A stretch of DNA of 64,000 bases. Origin: Nostoc sp. NIES-4103 (lineage in GTDB: Bacteria; Cyanobacteriota; Cyanobacteriia; Cyanobacteriales; Nostocaceae). Shown piece by piece: positions 1 to 8,510 of the stretch; within the stretch, counting starts at the first letter, position 1, and every line of letters begins with the position of its first letter. The stretch is taken from positions 4,142,397-4,206,396 of the forward strand of contig NZ_AP018288.1 in NCBI RefSeq assembly GCF_002368335.1. Reading direction: 5' to 3'. Made by a program: the position numbers and the translations under genes. The notes under the pieces were generated by a model. The model did not search any database and was not told the origin of the DNA. It saw only the letters and a program-made list of their open reading frames with translations.

Positions 1-40
1 CCTCATCCCCCCATCCCCCCACCTCCCCACCTCCCCACCC
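1..40. repeat. C-rich short tandem repeat upstream of bioF
   Basis: Runs of CCCCCCATC and CCCCACCT units fill the first 40 bases and reach the bioF start codon, so no ordinary ribosome binding site is visible. The same CCCCCAT type of repeat recurs at about 7020-7095, 18165-18200 and 51270-51320. The left end is cut by the window edge. Confidence 0.7.
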
Positions 41-1204
41 ATGCCCACTGACCCTTATGCTTGGATAGAAGAATCTCTAACAACTATTCATCGGGCTGAC
101 TGGTATCGTTCAGTACAACCTATCCACAGTCGCCCTGGTGCAACGGTACTTTTGGCTGGGCAAGAGGTAATTAATTTTGCCAGTAATGATTATTTGGGAT
201 TGGCTGGGGATGAACGCTTGATGAAAGCAGCGATCGCTGCTATTCAAGAATTTGGTACTGGTAGTACTGGTTCTAGGTTACTCAGTGGGCATCGAGAATT
301 ACACAGGGATTTAGAAAGAGCGATCGCATCTACCAAACAAACAGAAGACGCGGTGGTATTTAGTTCAGGCTATCTAGCGAATTTGGGTGCAATTACCGCT
401 TTAGTGGGTAAACGTGATTTAATCTTATCTGACCAATACAATCATTCTAGTCTCAAAAATGGGGCAATTCTCAGCGGTGCAAAAGTTATTGAATATACCC
501 ATTGTGATGTTGCAGCATTAAAAATTCAGTTAATTCAGCAACGGCAAAATTATCGACGCTGTTTGATTGTGACTGATAGCGTCTTCAGTATGGATGGCGA
601 TTTGTGTCCTTTATCAGCACTTTTGGATGTGGCTGATGAGTTTAGTTGTATGCTGCTAGTTGATGAAGCTCACGCTACTGGAGTACTAGGCAAAACTGGT
701 GCAGGATGTGTTGAACATTTTGGGTGTACAGGCAGACAGTTAATTCAAATTGGTACTTTGAGTAAAGCCTTGGGTAGTTTAGGCGGATACGTGGCGGGAA
801 GTGCCTCCTTGATTGATTTTTTGCGTAATCGTGCAGCCAGTTTTATTTATACAACTGCGCTATCGCCTGCTGATACAGCTGCGGCATTGGCAGCAATTAA
901 TATAGTGCAACAAGAACCACAACGGCGTGTGCAATTGTGGCGGAATGTAGATTATTTAAAAAAGTTGCTGCAACAGCAGTTACCAAACCTGAAATTGCTA
1001 CCTTCAGAATCACCCATATTGTGTTTTCAATTGTCAAGTGCCGGCGAGGCCCTGGAAGTGGGAAAGCAACTCAAAGAAGCTGGCATTTTTGCCCCAGCCA
1101 TTCGTCCTCCTACAGTCCCCACAAGCCGGATCAGAATTTCTCTAATGGCAACTCATGAACCAAAGCATATTGAAAAATTAGTACAAGCACTGAATAGGGG
1201 CTGA
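41..1204 (+). CDS. bioF: 8-amino-7-oxononanoate synthase (biotin biosynthesis)
   Basis: PLP-dependent enzyme of the alpha-oxoamine synthase family. It condenses pimeloyl-ACP (or pimeloyl-CoA) with L-alanine to 8-amino-7-oxononanoate, the first step of biotin ring assembly, in the cytoplasm. The 387 residues match the family's usual length. Visible family motifs are FASNDYLGLAGD near residue 48, GTGSTGSRLLSG near residue 72, VDEAHATG with D208 and H211 at the cofactor ring, and GTLSKALGSLGGY with the Schiff-base lysine K242. The ATG at 41 gives MPTDPYAWIEESL, which resembles the N-terminus of cyanobacterial homologues, although the upstream 40 bases are repeat DNA. A bioC or other biotin gene may lie to the left, outside the window. 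It could only be confused with glycine C-acetyltransferase, which is less likely given the short N-terminus. Confidence 0.95.
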   Translation: MPTDPYAWIEESLTTIHRADWYRSVQPIHSRPGATVLLAGQEVINFASNDYLGLAGDERLMKAAIAAIQEFGTGSTGSRLLSGHRELHRDLERAIASTKQTEDAVVFSSGYLANLGAITALVGKRDLILSDQYNHSSLKNGAILSGAKVIEYTHCDVAALKIQLIQQRQNYRRCLIVTDSVFSMDGDLCPLSALLDVADEFSCMLLVDEAHATGVLGKTGAGCVEHFGCTGRQLIQIGTLSKALGSLGGYVAGSASLIDFLRNRAASFIYTTALSPADTAAALAAINIVQQEPQRRVQLWRNVDYLKKLLQQQLPNLKLLPSESPILCFQLSSAGEALEVGKQLKEAGIFAPAIRPPTVPTSRIRISLMATHEPKHIEKLVQALNRG

Positions 1205-1208
1205 TATA

Positions 1209-1304
1209 GCGTTCGCCAAGAGTGTTAGGACATCAACAGATGATAAAACCTAGACACAAAAAGACTTTTCACCCAGTCCCCAGTACCCAGTCCCCAGTCC
1301 CCTG
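1209..1304. repeat. Dispersed repeat plus CCCAGTC tandem repeat
   Basis: Bases 1224-1260 recur in reverse complement at 54676-54712 with one mismatch (GTTAGGACATCAACAGAT...CTAGACACAAA). The similarity extends more weakly on the outer side to about 54727. It is followed at about 1272-1304 by CCCAGTCCCCAGTA tandem units. It lies between the convergent bioF and Uma2 genes. Confidence 0.75.
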
Positions 1305-1334
1305 CTATAAGTAGCTCAACCTAATTACTAAATT

Positions 1335-1913
1335 TTAGACTTGGCCAGCCGTTAATATTTGGGTTGCGGTCAAATCCAACATGGGAAAAGTTGCTGACTT
1401 AATCATGTCTGTTCCCTGAAACACAGTTTCTTCATAAAGTCCATCTACCAGAGTCAGCAGAGTAATTCGAGCTTTATCAGCATCAACAATCCAGTATTCA
1501 AGGATACCCCGTGCTGCATACTCAGAACGCTTATAGCGGTAGTCTCTATCCTCATTCACCTTTCCAGGAGAGACGACTTCAACCACCATTACAGGGGAAG
1601 GCATATCTGGAGTGATTGTAGCTCGTCCTCCTGCGATCGCTTCTAATAACTCCTGTGTCAATATCATCAAGTCAGGTAGTCGCACACGAGTCCGGCTACC
1701 TATCACCACCAGTTCTGTATCTTTATGGCGAATGAGTTGAATTGGTACAAACTTGAGAAACTGCGACAGGAGATAGAGAGAAATTAAGTTATTTCTGTCG
1801 CTTTCTGGTGGCATTTGAACTAACTCTCCATCCACAAGTTCGTAGCGAGTATCTGTGCCATCATCATAGGCAAGGTACTCGTTAAGAGTGAGTTTCTTAA
1901 CTGCTGTAGTCAT
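1335..1913 (-). CDS. Uma2 family (DUF820) putative endonuclease-fold protein
   Basis: 192 residues of the Uma2/DUF820 family, a PD-(D/E)XK nuclease-fold family greatly expanded in cyanobacteria whose physiological role is not established. Supporting motifs are LTLNEYLAYDDGTDTRYELVDGELV at the N-terminus, RLPDLMIL near the middle, VMVVEVVSPG carrying the conserved Asp/Glu pair, and DRDYRYKRSEYAARGILEYWIVD. The E...D...E-V-V-S-P pattern is the expected nuclease core. ATG at 1913. It is flanked by repeat DNA and not obviously in an operon. Family assignment is firm; nuclease activity is inferred. Confidence 0.9.
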   Translation of the reverse strand: MTTAVKKLTLNEYLAYDDGTDTRYELVDGELVQMPPESDRNNLISLYLLSQFLKFVPIQLIRHKDTELVVIGSRTRVRLPDLMILTQELLEAIAGGRATITPDMPSPVMVVEVVSPGKVNEDRDYRYKRSEYAARGILEYWIVDADKARITLLTLVDGLYEETVFQGTDMIKSATFPMLDLTATQILTAGQV

Positions 1914-2042
1914 AAACTTTTTAGTTAATCACTCTAAACATAGATTTTAGCTGCTACAGTCAAGGCGATCGCACCTCTATGGTTAATCACTTGTTAACAG
2001 CTTTAGTTCTGGGGGAAAGGCGGACGATTGCACTTTAAAAAG

Positions 2043-2351
2043 TTACTCTAGCCCTTCACCTTCACCAGGAACTATTTTTTGAGCAGTGCCATTAAGAATT
2101 TGCTCCCACATTTCATTAGGGGTAATACCCCGCTTTTTGGCTAAGTACTCTACCCGCTCTTTAATTAACTTATCCCGCTCCTGGAGCTTGGCGCACAGCA
2201 AGGACTGCGCCTGAACGACCTTAGAGCGACCGTTTATCCATGCGTCCACAGTCAGCACATCATTGTAATATTCCCCTAAAGCGGGGATAGCCAGTCTTTC
2301 ATCCTTTCTAGGCATTTCGTCCTTTCCGGAGTTTAAACCTACTGCATCCAT
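2043..2351 (-). CDS. Small hypothetical protein
   Basis: 102 residues, family not recognised. The protein is charged and predicted helical, with a central KLQERDKLIKERVEYLAKKRG stretch that could form a coiled coil, and ends in an acidic Gly/Glu tail. The 5' end faces the HTH gene at 2613, so the gap 2352-2612 would hold divergent promoters. An alternative start is the internal Met in DEMPRKDERL, about 12 residues in. It may be a small DNA-associated or regulatory protein, but nothing visible proves that. Confidence 0.55.
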   Translation of the reverse strand: MDAVGLNSGKDEMPRKDERLAIPALGEYYNDVLTVDAWINGRSKVVQAQSLLCAKLQERDKLIKERVEYLAKKRGITPNEMWEQILNGTAQKIVPGEGEGLE

Positions 2352-2612
2352 ATTGATACCTAAGCGTTTCTATTGTTCCAGATTTGCGCCAATTCTGGGG
2401 CCAAAAAGGAATATCAAAAAATATCCCAAATTTGACCCATATTTGTGACATTTACGCCCAAATTGGATAAGATGCAATTGTATAAGAAGCGATCGCTTTC
2501 CTACTAGACATCAAGATGCTCTAATGCAAGAGTTGGTGGTTTCAAAGTAAGTGAAAAGTTGGAATGCGATCGCCTACTTTCCAAACAAAGTTTAATAGTT
2601 AAACTTAAAATA

Positions 2613-2939
2613 ATGACTAAGAGCGGGGAAGAGTACAACTACCAACAGGTGCGATCACTGCTAAAATTTATGCGCTCCATTCGCTGTAAGACTTTGCATC
2701 CCCGCGACTTTATTAAGAAGTACCAACTAACCCAGGCTCAACTCGCCGAATTATTGGGCGTGTCGATACAGCTTGTCAAAACTTGGTTTGCCAAAGAAGA
2801 TCCTCGTCAACCGGAACAGAGATACTTAGACCGTCTTTCTGAAATCGATGCTCTTCTGGAAATCAAAAAAGTCATCGATGAAAAAATTCCTCCCCACTTG
2901 CAAGCACTATTTAATCTGGATAAAAAGTCTATTGATTAG
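2613..2939 (+). CDS. Small helix-turn-helix protein
   Basis: 108 residues from ATG 2613. The frame is open further upstream to 2559, but residues before MTKSGEEYNY look like non-coding AT-rich DNA. LTQAQLAELLGVSIQLVKTWF near the middle is a clear helix-turn-helix of the XRE/Cro type, followed by PEQRYLDRLSEIDALLEIKKVIDEKIP, a probable helical dimerisation or partner-binding tail. It is likely a cytoplasmic DNA-binding regulator. The target is unknown; the divergent gene at 2351 is a natural candidate. Confidence 0.7.
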   Translation: MTKSGEEYNYQQVRSLLKFMRSIRCKTLHPRDFIKKYQLTQAQLAELLGVSIQLVKTWFAKEDPRQPEQRYLDRLSEIDALLEIKKVIDEKIPPHLQALFNLDKKSID

Positions 2940-3007
2940 ACCAAATATCTTGACTGTGGTAATTTGTAAATTTTACTGTGATTTACAACTGCAACTGTAG
3001 GTAAATC

Positions 3008-3262
3008 ATGATTACCCAAAGCTTTCTATCCGATGCCGATAATCAAAATCCACCTGTCCTTAACCAGGGTATTTCCCAAACACAGCCGAACAGAGAACCG
3101 CCAAAACATTTGTTGATTGGTTCGGCTAAAGCTGTAACCAGCACAATTCACCGTTTGCAGGTGATTGGTTATGCGGATGTAGGTGATTGGAGTCAATTGC
3201 TACCAACCGCCAACCCGGACGAGGTGATGAGTATTTTGAATAGACCTATTGTGGTGCGATAG
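3008..3262 (+). CDS. Small hypothetical protein
   Basis: 84 residues, family not recognised. The N-terminal third is polar and Pro/Gln/Asn-rich. The C-terminal part, HRLQVIGYADVGDWSQLLPTANPDEVMSILNRPIVVR, looks folded. It starts 68 bases after the HTH gene on the same strand and is followed at 3288 by a good factor-independent terminator, so the two may be co-transcribed. The start context GGTAAATCATG has only a weak ribosome site. Confidence 0.6.
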   Translation: MITQSFLSDADNQNPPVLNQGISQTQPNREPPKHLLIGSAKAVTSTIHRLQVIGYADVGDWSQLLPTANPDEVMSILNRPIVVR

Positions 3263-3287
3263 TATACTGCCAAATTGAGTAATTGTT

Positions 3288-3311
3288 ACCCCCAACTGGG
3301 GGTTATTTTTT
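3288..3311 (+). terminator. Rho-independent terminator
   Basis: ACCCCC, loop AACT, GGGGGT (3288-3303) followed by TATTTTTT. A compact GC-rich hairpin plus T-run 25 bases after the stop of the small gene ending at 3262. Confidence 0.8.
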
Positions 3312-3437
3312 GGTCATGATTTTCTTCCAGTCGTTTAGGCATGGTTTTTCCGTAAGTATACTATTGCTACATATATTTACGATGAATTACAAGAGAAGGT
3401 TAGTAAAAAAATACTCAAATGCCCGGAGGCTAAACAA

Positions 3438-6400
3438 GTGGTTAGGCAACACAAATATCACTGGTATGACTCAGTGAAAACCTTTAATAAACAAGTGTTG
3501 CTGTCACTGGTAGTAGGTATTTGCGTCTCAATTGCAGTGATTGCGCTTTGGCAATGGTTTGTTTTTGAAGAACAGACTAACATTAAACAACTTATTCAAC
3601 AGCAGGCGATCGCGATCAAAACTGAATTAACCAGCGAAATGAAGACTCGCATTCTAGCATTAGAACGCATGAGAGAACGCTGGCAAATTCGTGGCGGTAC
3701 CCCTCAAAAGGAATGGGAAGCAGAGGCAAGCTCTTATATCAGAGACTTTGGAGGATTTCGGGCAATAGAATGGGTTGATACGTCATTTCGGGTGAAATGG
3801 ATCATACCATTAGTAGGCAACGAAAATGCCATAAATTTCAATCTCAGCCAAGAATACCGACGACGAGAGGCACTAGAAGCAGCACGAAATCGCCGTCAAA
3901 CTACTTTGAGTCGCACAGTTAATCTTGTAGTTGGTGGCAAGGGATTTTTAGCATACTTACCCTTATTCATAGAAGATAAATTTGATGGCTTCATTTTGGG
4001 AGTTTTTCAAATTCAACCCCTGCTGGATTCAGTTGTACATGTGCCAGAGGGTTACAAAATTAGAGTATTCGACAATCAAGAGTTAATTTACAGCCAAGAT
4101 TCACAACTTCAGCAGGAGTTTGGAAGCACTCAACAATCAGCTTGGCAGCAAGAAATCAACGTTGATTTGTATGGAGTCAACTGGCGAATCCAAATTTACC
4201 CAACTCCAGAGTTTTTAAAAAGCTTACACTCACCTCTGCCAACTGTTGTATTGTTTGCAGGGTTATTGTTTGTCAGCACACTAACTTTATTAACCTATTT
4301 TGCTCAAGCTACCAAGGCGAATAACCATCAGATAGCAGCGATGAATCAACAGCTATCTCTTGAGATTTTAGAACAGACAAAAGTTGAAGTTGCTTTACGT
4401 CGGCAAGCCCTGACTTTTGAAAATATGCATGATGCTGTGATTATCACGGATCTTACAGGCAGTATTATAGACTGGAGTCCATCTGCTGAACGGATATTTG
4501 GCTATACCAAAGCTGAGGTTTTAGGCAAAACTCCTCCTAGTATTCTCAAACCACCCCAAGAAACAGCCACAGCTGCAACGCTCAATACAATAGTTCTCCA
4601 AGGAATCAAGCAAGAGGGACGTTGGTCAAATGAAATTAATTTTGTTCGCAAAGATGGTAGTCAGGGAATTTGCCAATCAACTGTAATTCCCTTGCGAGAT
4701 GGACACGAAGAAACTATTGCTCTAATTGCTTTCCTTCATGATATTACCAAAGGCAAACAAGCCGAACAGGCACTACAACAGCAATTGCAACGCAGTTTGT
4801 TACTTGAACAAATCACTCAGCAAATTCGTCAAAGCCTTGATAGCAAAAAAATCTTGGAGACGGCTGCCATTCAAATTGGGCAAGCATTTAATGTAGACCG
4901 CTGTACAATTCACTCTTACATTAACGACCCCATCCCGCAAGTTCCCATAGTAGCAGAGTATGTTGTCTGTGGTTACGCTCCCATTATGAACTTGGAGATG
5001 CCTGTAACTCTCAGTGCTTTTGGTGAGAAAATGATTGCACAGGATGAGGCGATCGCTTCCCCAAATGTGTATGTTGATGCTTTACTTGCAGATGTCGAAA
5101 TAGCTACTCGACAGATTGGTCTAAAGTCTATGCTAGCAGTCCGCACTTCCTATCAAGGAGTGCCCAATGGTGCAATTGTCATCCAACAGTGCAGTTATTT
5201 TCGCCAGTGGACTGAAGAAGAAATTAAATTATCAGAAGCAGTTGCAGCACAACTTGGTATCGCTTTAGCACAGGCAGATTTGCTAGAACAAGAAACCCAG
5301 CAACGAGAAGAACTCACCTTTAAAAATTCTGCCCTAGACCAAGCAAGACGTGAGGCTGAAGCTGCAAATCGTGCCAAAAGTGAGTTTTTGGCGATGATGA
5401 GCCACGAAATCCGCACCCCCATGAATGCCATTATTGGGATGACAGGGTTGTTGTTGGATATGGAATTGACTCCTCAACAACAAGATTTTGTGGAAATTAT
5501 CCGTAGTAGCAGTGATGCCTTGCTGACTATTATTAATGATATTTTGGACTTCTCTAAAATTGAGTCCGGAAAATTAGATTTAGAAGCACAACCCTTTAAC
5601 TTACGTCATTGCATCGAAGAAGCTTTAGACTTACTAGCTTCTCAAGCCGCTGCTAAAAACATAGATTTAGCATATTTATTTTACCCCCAAACTCCAAGCA
5701 CCATCATTGGAGATGTAACGCGAGTCCGACAAACTTTGGTGAATTTGATTAGTAATGCAGTCAAGTTTACAAAAAGCGGGGAAGTTGTCGTTTCTGTGAT
5801 GGTGAAACAAGTGATTTCAATAGACAAATATTTAATTCAATTTGCTGTTAAGGATACAGGCATTGGCATTCCTCAAGAACGCATGGAGCGACTATTTAAG
5901 CCTTTTAGCCAAGTTGATACATCTACAACTCGCCAATATGGCGGTACTGGTTTGGGTTTAGCCATCAGCAAGCGGTTGTGTGAAATGATGGGTGGCAATA
6001 TGTGGGTTGAAAGTTCTTTAGGAGTTGGCTCGACATTTTATTTCACATTGATAGCTGACTCGGCTTGTGATTCAGAAATGATTGATCTTGAGGTTGTGCA
6101 ACCAGATTTAACAGGAAAACGCTTGTTAGTAGTGGATGATAATGCCACAAACCGGCAAGTTATTAACCTACAAGCTGCAAATTGGGGAATGTTAGTTAAT
6201 TCAGTGGAGTCAGGTTTGCAAGCTTTGGAATTGATTACTTTAGGAGAGCAATTTGATATCGCAGTTTTAGATATGCGAATGCCAGATATGGACGGTTTAA
6301 ATTTGGCAACACGTATTCGCTCCTTACCTAGCTGTGAAAATTTGCCCTTAGTCATACTGAGTTCCGTTGAAAGATTAATACTCAAAGAGCATAGAGAAAA

Positions 6401-7463
6401 ACTTGGCTTCGTTGCTATTTTGAGTAAACCAATCAAGCGATCGCATCTTTACAATGTGTTCATACATACTTTATGCGGGCAAAAAACCTCTGTATTACAT
6501 AGGCAATCACTCTCATCAGTATTTGATCCCCAGTTGAGTCAAAAGCTACCCCTACGTATTCTCTTGGTGGAAGACGTTTCTTTAAACCAAAAGGTAGCTC
6601 TACAGATGTTAGAGCGCATGGGCTATCGCGCTGACATCGCCAATAATGGACTAGAAGCCCTATCAGCTTTGCGCCGACAGCCCTATGATTTAGTCTTCAT
6701 GGACGTGCAAATGCCAGAAATGGACGGACTAGAAGCCACTCGTCGCATTTGCCAGGAATGGTCACAACATAGCCGACCTTGGATTATTGCGATGACCGCT
6801 AATGCCATGCAGGGTGACAGAGAAGAATGTCTCAGTGTAGGTATGAATGACTACATTAGCAAGCCTATCCGCATGGAAGCTCTGGTTGCAGCTTTCAACA
6901 ATTATCGAGTTTTGCAGCCATCAGTCGGTGATAGCCAGTTAGGGAGCGGGGGTACAGGGGTGCAGGGGTGCAGGGGTGCAGGGGTGCAGGGGTGCAGGGG
7001 AGAAAATTCTATCTTGTCTCCCTCATCCCCCTCATCCCCCCATCCCCCTCATCCCCCCATCCCCCCATCCCCCCATCTCCTCATCCCCCCATCCCCAGAC
7101 CTGGCTCCTGCTATCGATACTGAAACTTTTCAAGCTTTAAAAGATATGGTGTGTGATGATGCTGACATTTTGGCGGAGTTGATTGATAGCTATTTGGAAG
7201 ATGCACCACAGAGATTAGTAGCTATTCATCACGCCGTTAACACAGAAGATGCTGCTGCACTTCGTAGTGTTGCTCATTCTCTGAGGTCTTTGAGTGTCAC
7301 TATCGGCGCTATGACTTTTGGCAAACTGTGCAGAGAACTAGAAGCAATGGGTCATGCTGGTACTACAGTCAGTGCTTCTACTCTAGTTTCACAACTTGAA
7401 ACAGAGTATCAAAGGGTAGAAGCTGCTTTGCAATTACAACATCCCAATAAGCAAAATGATTAA
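3438..7463 (+). CDS. CHASE/PAS/GAF hybrid histidine kinase with two receiver domains and HPt
   Basis: Membrane-bound hybrid kinase of 1341 residues. The start is GTG 3438, chosen because GGAGG at 3425-3429 lies 8 bases upstream. Order of parts: membrane helix about 20-42; extracytoplasmic CHASE-type sensor about 60-240; second helix about 262-285; PAS about 320-440; GAF about 460-615; dimerisation/phosphoacceptor domain with H656 in MMSHEIRTPMN; ATPase domain with DTGIGIP and GGTGLGLAISK; receiver 1 with D945; receiver 2 with D1089; HPt with H1280 in AHSLRSLS. This gives a full internal His-Asp-His phosphorelay, with the CHASE domain sensing a small ligand outside. Residues about 1169-1219, between receiver 2 and HPt, are encoded by intergenic-type repeat DNA. 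The stop overlaps the next gene's start by 8 bases, implying translational coupling to the receiver-GGDEF regulators. The ligand is unknown. Confidence 0.92.
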   Translation: MVRQHKYHWYDSVKTFNKQVLLSLVVGICVSIAVIALWQWFVFEEQTNIKQLIQQQAIAIKTELTSEMKTRILALERMRERWQIRGGTPQKEWEAEASSYIRDFGGFRAIEWVDTSFRVKWIIPLVGNENAINFNLSQEYRRREALEAARNRRQTTLSRTVNLVVGGKGFLAYLPLFIEDKFDGFILGVFQIQPLLDSVVHVPEGYKIRVFDNQELIYSQDSQLQQEFGSTQQSAWQQEINVDLYGVNWRIQIYPTPEFLKSLHSPLPTVVLFAGLLFVSTLTLLTYFAQATKANNHQIAAMNQQLSLEILEQTKVEVALRRQALTFENMHDAVIITDLTGSIIDWSPSAERIFGYTKAEVLGKTPPSILKPPQETATAATLNTIVLQGIKQEGRWSNEINFVRKDGSQGICQSTVIPLRDGHEETIALIAFLHDITKGKQAEQALQQQLQRSLLLEQITQQIRQSLDSKKILETAAIQIGQAFNVDRCTIHSYINDPIPQVPIVAEYVVCGYAPIMNLEMPVTLSAFGEKMIAQDEAIASPNVYVDALLADVEIATRQIGLKSMLAVRTSYQGVPNGAIVIQQCSYFRQWTEEEIKLSEAVAAQLGIALAQADLLEQETQQREELTFKNSALDQARREAEAANRAKSEFLAMMSHEIRTPMNAIIGMTGLLLDMELTPQQQDFVEIIRSSSDALLTIINDILDFSKIESGKLDLEAQPFNLRHCIEEALDLLASQAAAKNIDLAYLFYPQTPSTIIGDVTRVRQTLVNLISNAVKFTKSGEVVVSVMVKQVISIDKYLIQFAVKDTGIGIPQERMERLFKPFSQVDTSTTRQYGGTGLGLAISKRLCEMMGGNMWVESSLGVGSTFYFTLIADSACDSEMIDLEVVQPDLTGKRLLVVDDNATNRQVINLQAANWGMLVNSVESGLQALELITLGEQFDIAVLDMRMPDMDGLNLATRIRSLPSCENLPLVILSSVERLILKEHREKLGFVAILSKPIKRSHLYNVFIHTLCGQKTSVLHRQSLSSVFDPQLSQKLPLRILLVEDVSLNQKVALQMLERMGYRADIANNGLEALSALRRQPYDLVFMDVQMPEMDGLEATRRICQEWSQHSRPWIIAMTANAMQGDREECLSVGMNDYISKPIRMEALVAAFNNYRVLQPSVGDSQLGSGGTGVQGCRGAGVQGCRGENSILSPSSPSSPHPPHPPIPPSPHLLIPPSPDLAPAIDTETFQALKDMVCDDADILAELIDSYLEDAPQRLVAIHHAVNTEDAAALRSVAHSLRSLSVTIGAMTFGKLCRELEAMGHAGTTVSASTLVSQLETEYQRVEAALQLQHPNKQND
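6942..7096. repeat. Tandem-repeat insertion inside the kinase coding sequence
   Basis: Several GGGGTGCA units (about 6951-6998) are followed by CCCCCATC / CCCCTCATC units (about 7018-7096). This G-rich then C-rich pattern is the same as in gaps such as 1-40, 18165-18200 and 20990-21025. The reading frame stays open and yields a Gly/Cys then Pro/Ser/His-rich linker. Confidence 0.9.
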
Positions 7464-8436
7464 TTCCGATTTTCAACATAACCCACCCTTAATTCTTGTT
7501 GTCGATGATGAAAGAACTCTGCGATTGGTGCTACATCGAGCTATCAAAAAGGAAGGATATCGAGTTACTGAAGCCTGTAATGGACAACATTGTTTAGATA
7601 TTTGTCAACAACAATTGCCAGATTTAGTTTTACTAGATGCAATGATGCCAGGCTTGGATGGCTTTAGTTGTTGTACCCAGATGCAAAGACTTCTCGGTGA
7701 GAATTGTCCTCCAGTTTTAATGATTACTGCTCTTGACGATCAAGAGTCTGTTGACCGAGCTTTTGAAGTAGGTGCAACGGACTATATTACAAAACCAATC
7801 GATTGGAGTGTACTTAGTCAGCGAATCAATCGCTTGCTAACATCAAGGGGAGGAATGATGGAACTTCAACAAAAGATTCAACGTGAATGTTTGCTCACAG
7901 CACAAGTAGAAGCAGCAAATCGAGAGTTACAGCGCCTCGCTTCTGTAGATAATCTGACTCAAATTGCCAATCGTTATTACTTTGATGAATATTTACAGCG
8001 GGAATGGAATCGCTTGCAAAAGTATGAATTACCTTTGTCTTTGATTTTGGTGAATGTTAACTTTACCAAGGCCGATGAGCAGTATCAACCTAGAGATGAA
8101 TACTTACGGCAAATTGCTGTCACTATACGTAAGTCTAAGCGGCGGGGAGCTGATTTAGTAGCCCGTTTTGGTGATGAAGAATTCGCTATGATTTTGCCGA
8201 ATACTCAAGCTGAAGCAGCTTTACATATAGCAGAAACGATTCTCACTGCTGTGAAAGCTATGAAGATAGCTGATGACGGCAGCGTTGACGATTTTTTTAC
8301 TTTGAGCTTAGGTGTAACTAGCGTTATTCCCAGTTTTGAATTATCGATGAATAAGTTGATCGTCAATGCCGAAAAAGCTTTGTTACAAGCTAAATTTGTA
8401 TCAAGCGATCGCATTGTTATTTTAACTCAAAATTAA
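7456..8436 (+). CDS. Response regulator with degenerate GGDEF domain (probable c-di-GMP receptor)
   Basis: 326 residues. Receiver domain about 12-130 with phospho-acceptor D61 in LLDAMMPGLDG and the conserved TKP lysine; GGDEF-fold domain about 165-320. The signature is G239-D-E-E-F instead of GG(D/E)EF, and the metal-binding segment normally DxDxFKxxND reads NVNFTKADEQ, so diguanylate cyclase activity is probably lost. The product-binding I-site, RxxD five residues before the signature, is kept as RGAD, so it may bind c-di-GMP. ATG 7456 overlaps the kinase stop by 8 bases. The next gene is an intact paralogue, suggesting tandem duplication with one copy turned from enzyme into receptor. The receptor role is inference. 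Confidence 0.88.
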   Translation: MINSDFQHNPPLILVVDDERTLRLVLHRAIKKEGYRVTEACNGQHCLDICQQQLPDLVLLDAMMPGLDGFSCCTQMQRLLGENCPPVLMITALDDQESVDRAFEVGATDYITKPIDWSVLSQRINRLLTSRGGMMELQQKIQRECLLTAQVEAANRELQRLASVDNLTQIANRYYFDEYLQREWNRLQKYELPLSLILVNVNFTKADEQYQPRDEYLRQIAVTIRKSKRRGADLVARFGDEEFAMILPNTQAEAALHIAETILTAVKAMKIADDGSVDDFFTLSLGVTSVIPSFELSMNKLIVNAEKALLQAKFVSSDRIVILTQN

Positions 8437-8510
8437 CTTAAATTTTAATGTTAATAAATCTACTATTGTAAATTTTATCAATGCTTAACTACAAATAAAT
8501 CACTGTTGAA

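Noticed and set aside
2559..2612. 18-codon upstream extension of the HTH gene
   Set aside because: The residues have no family character, and the ATG at 2613 gives a normal N-terminus.
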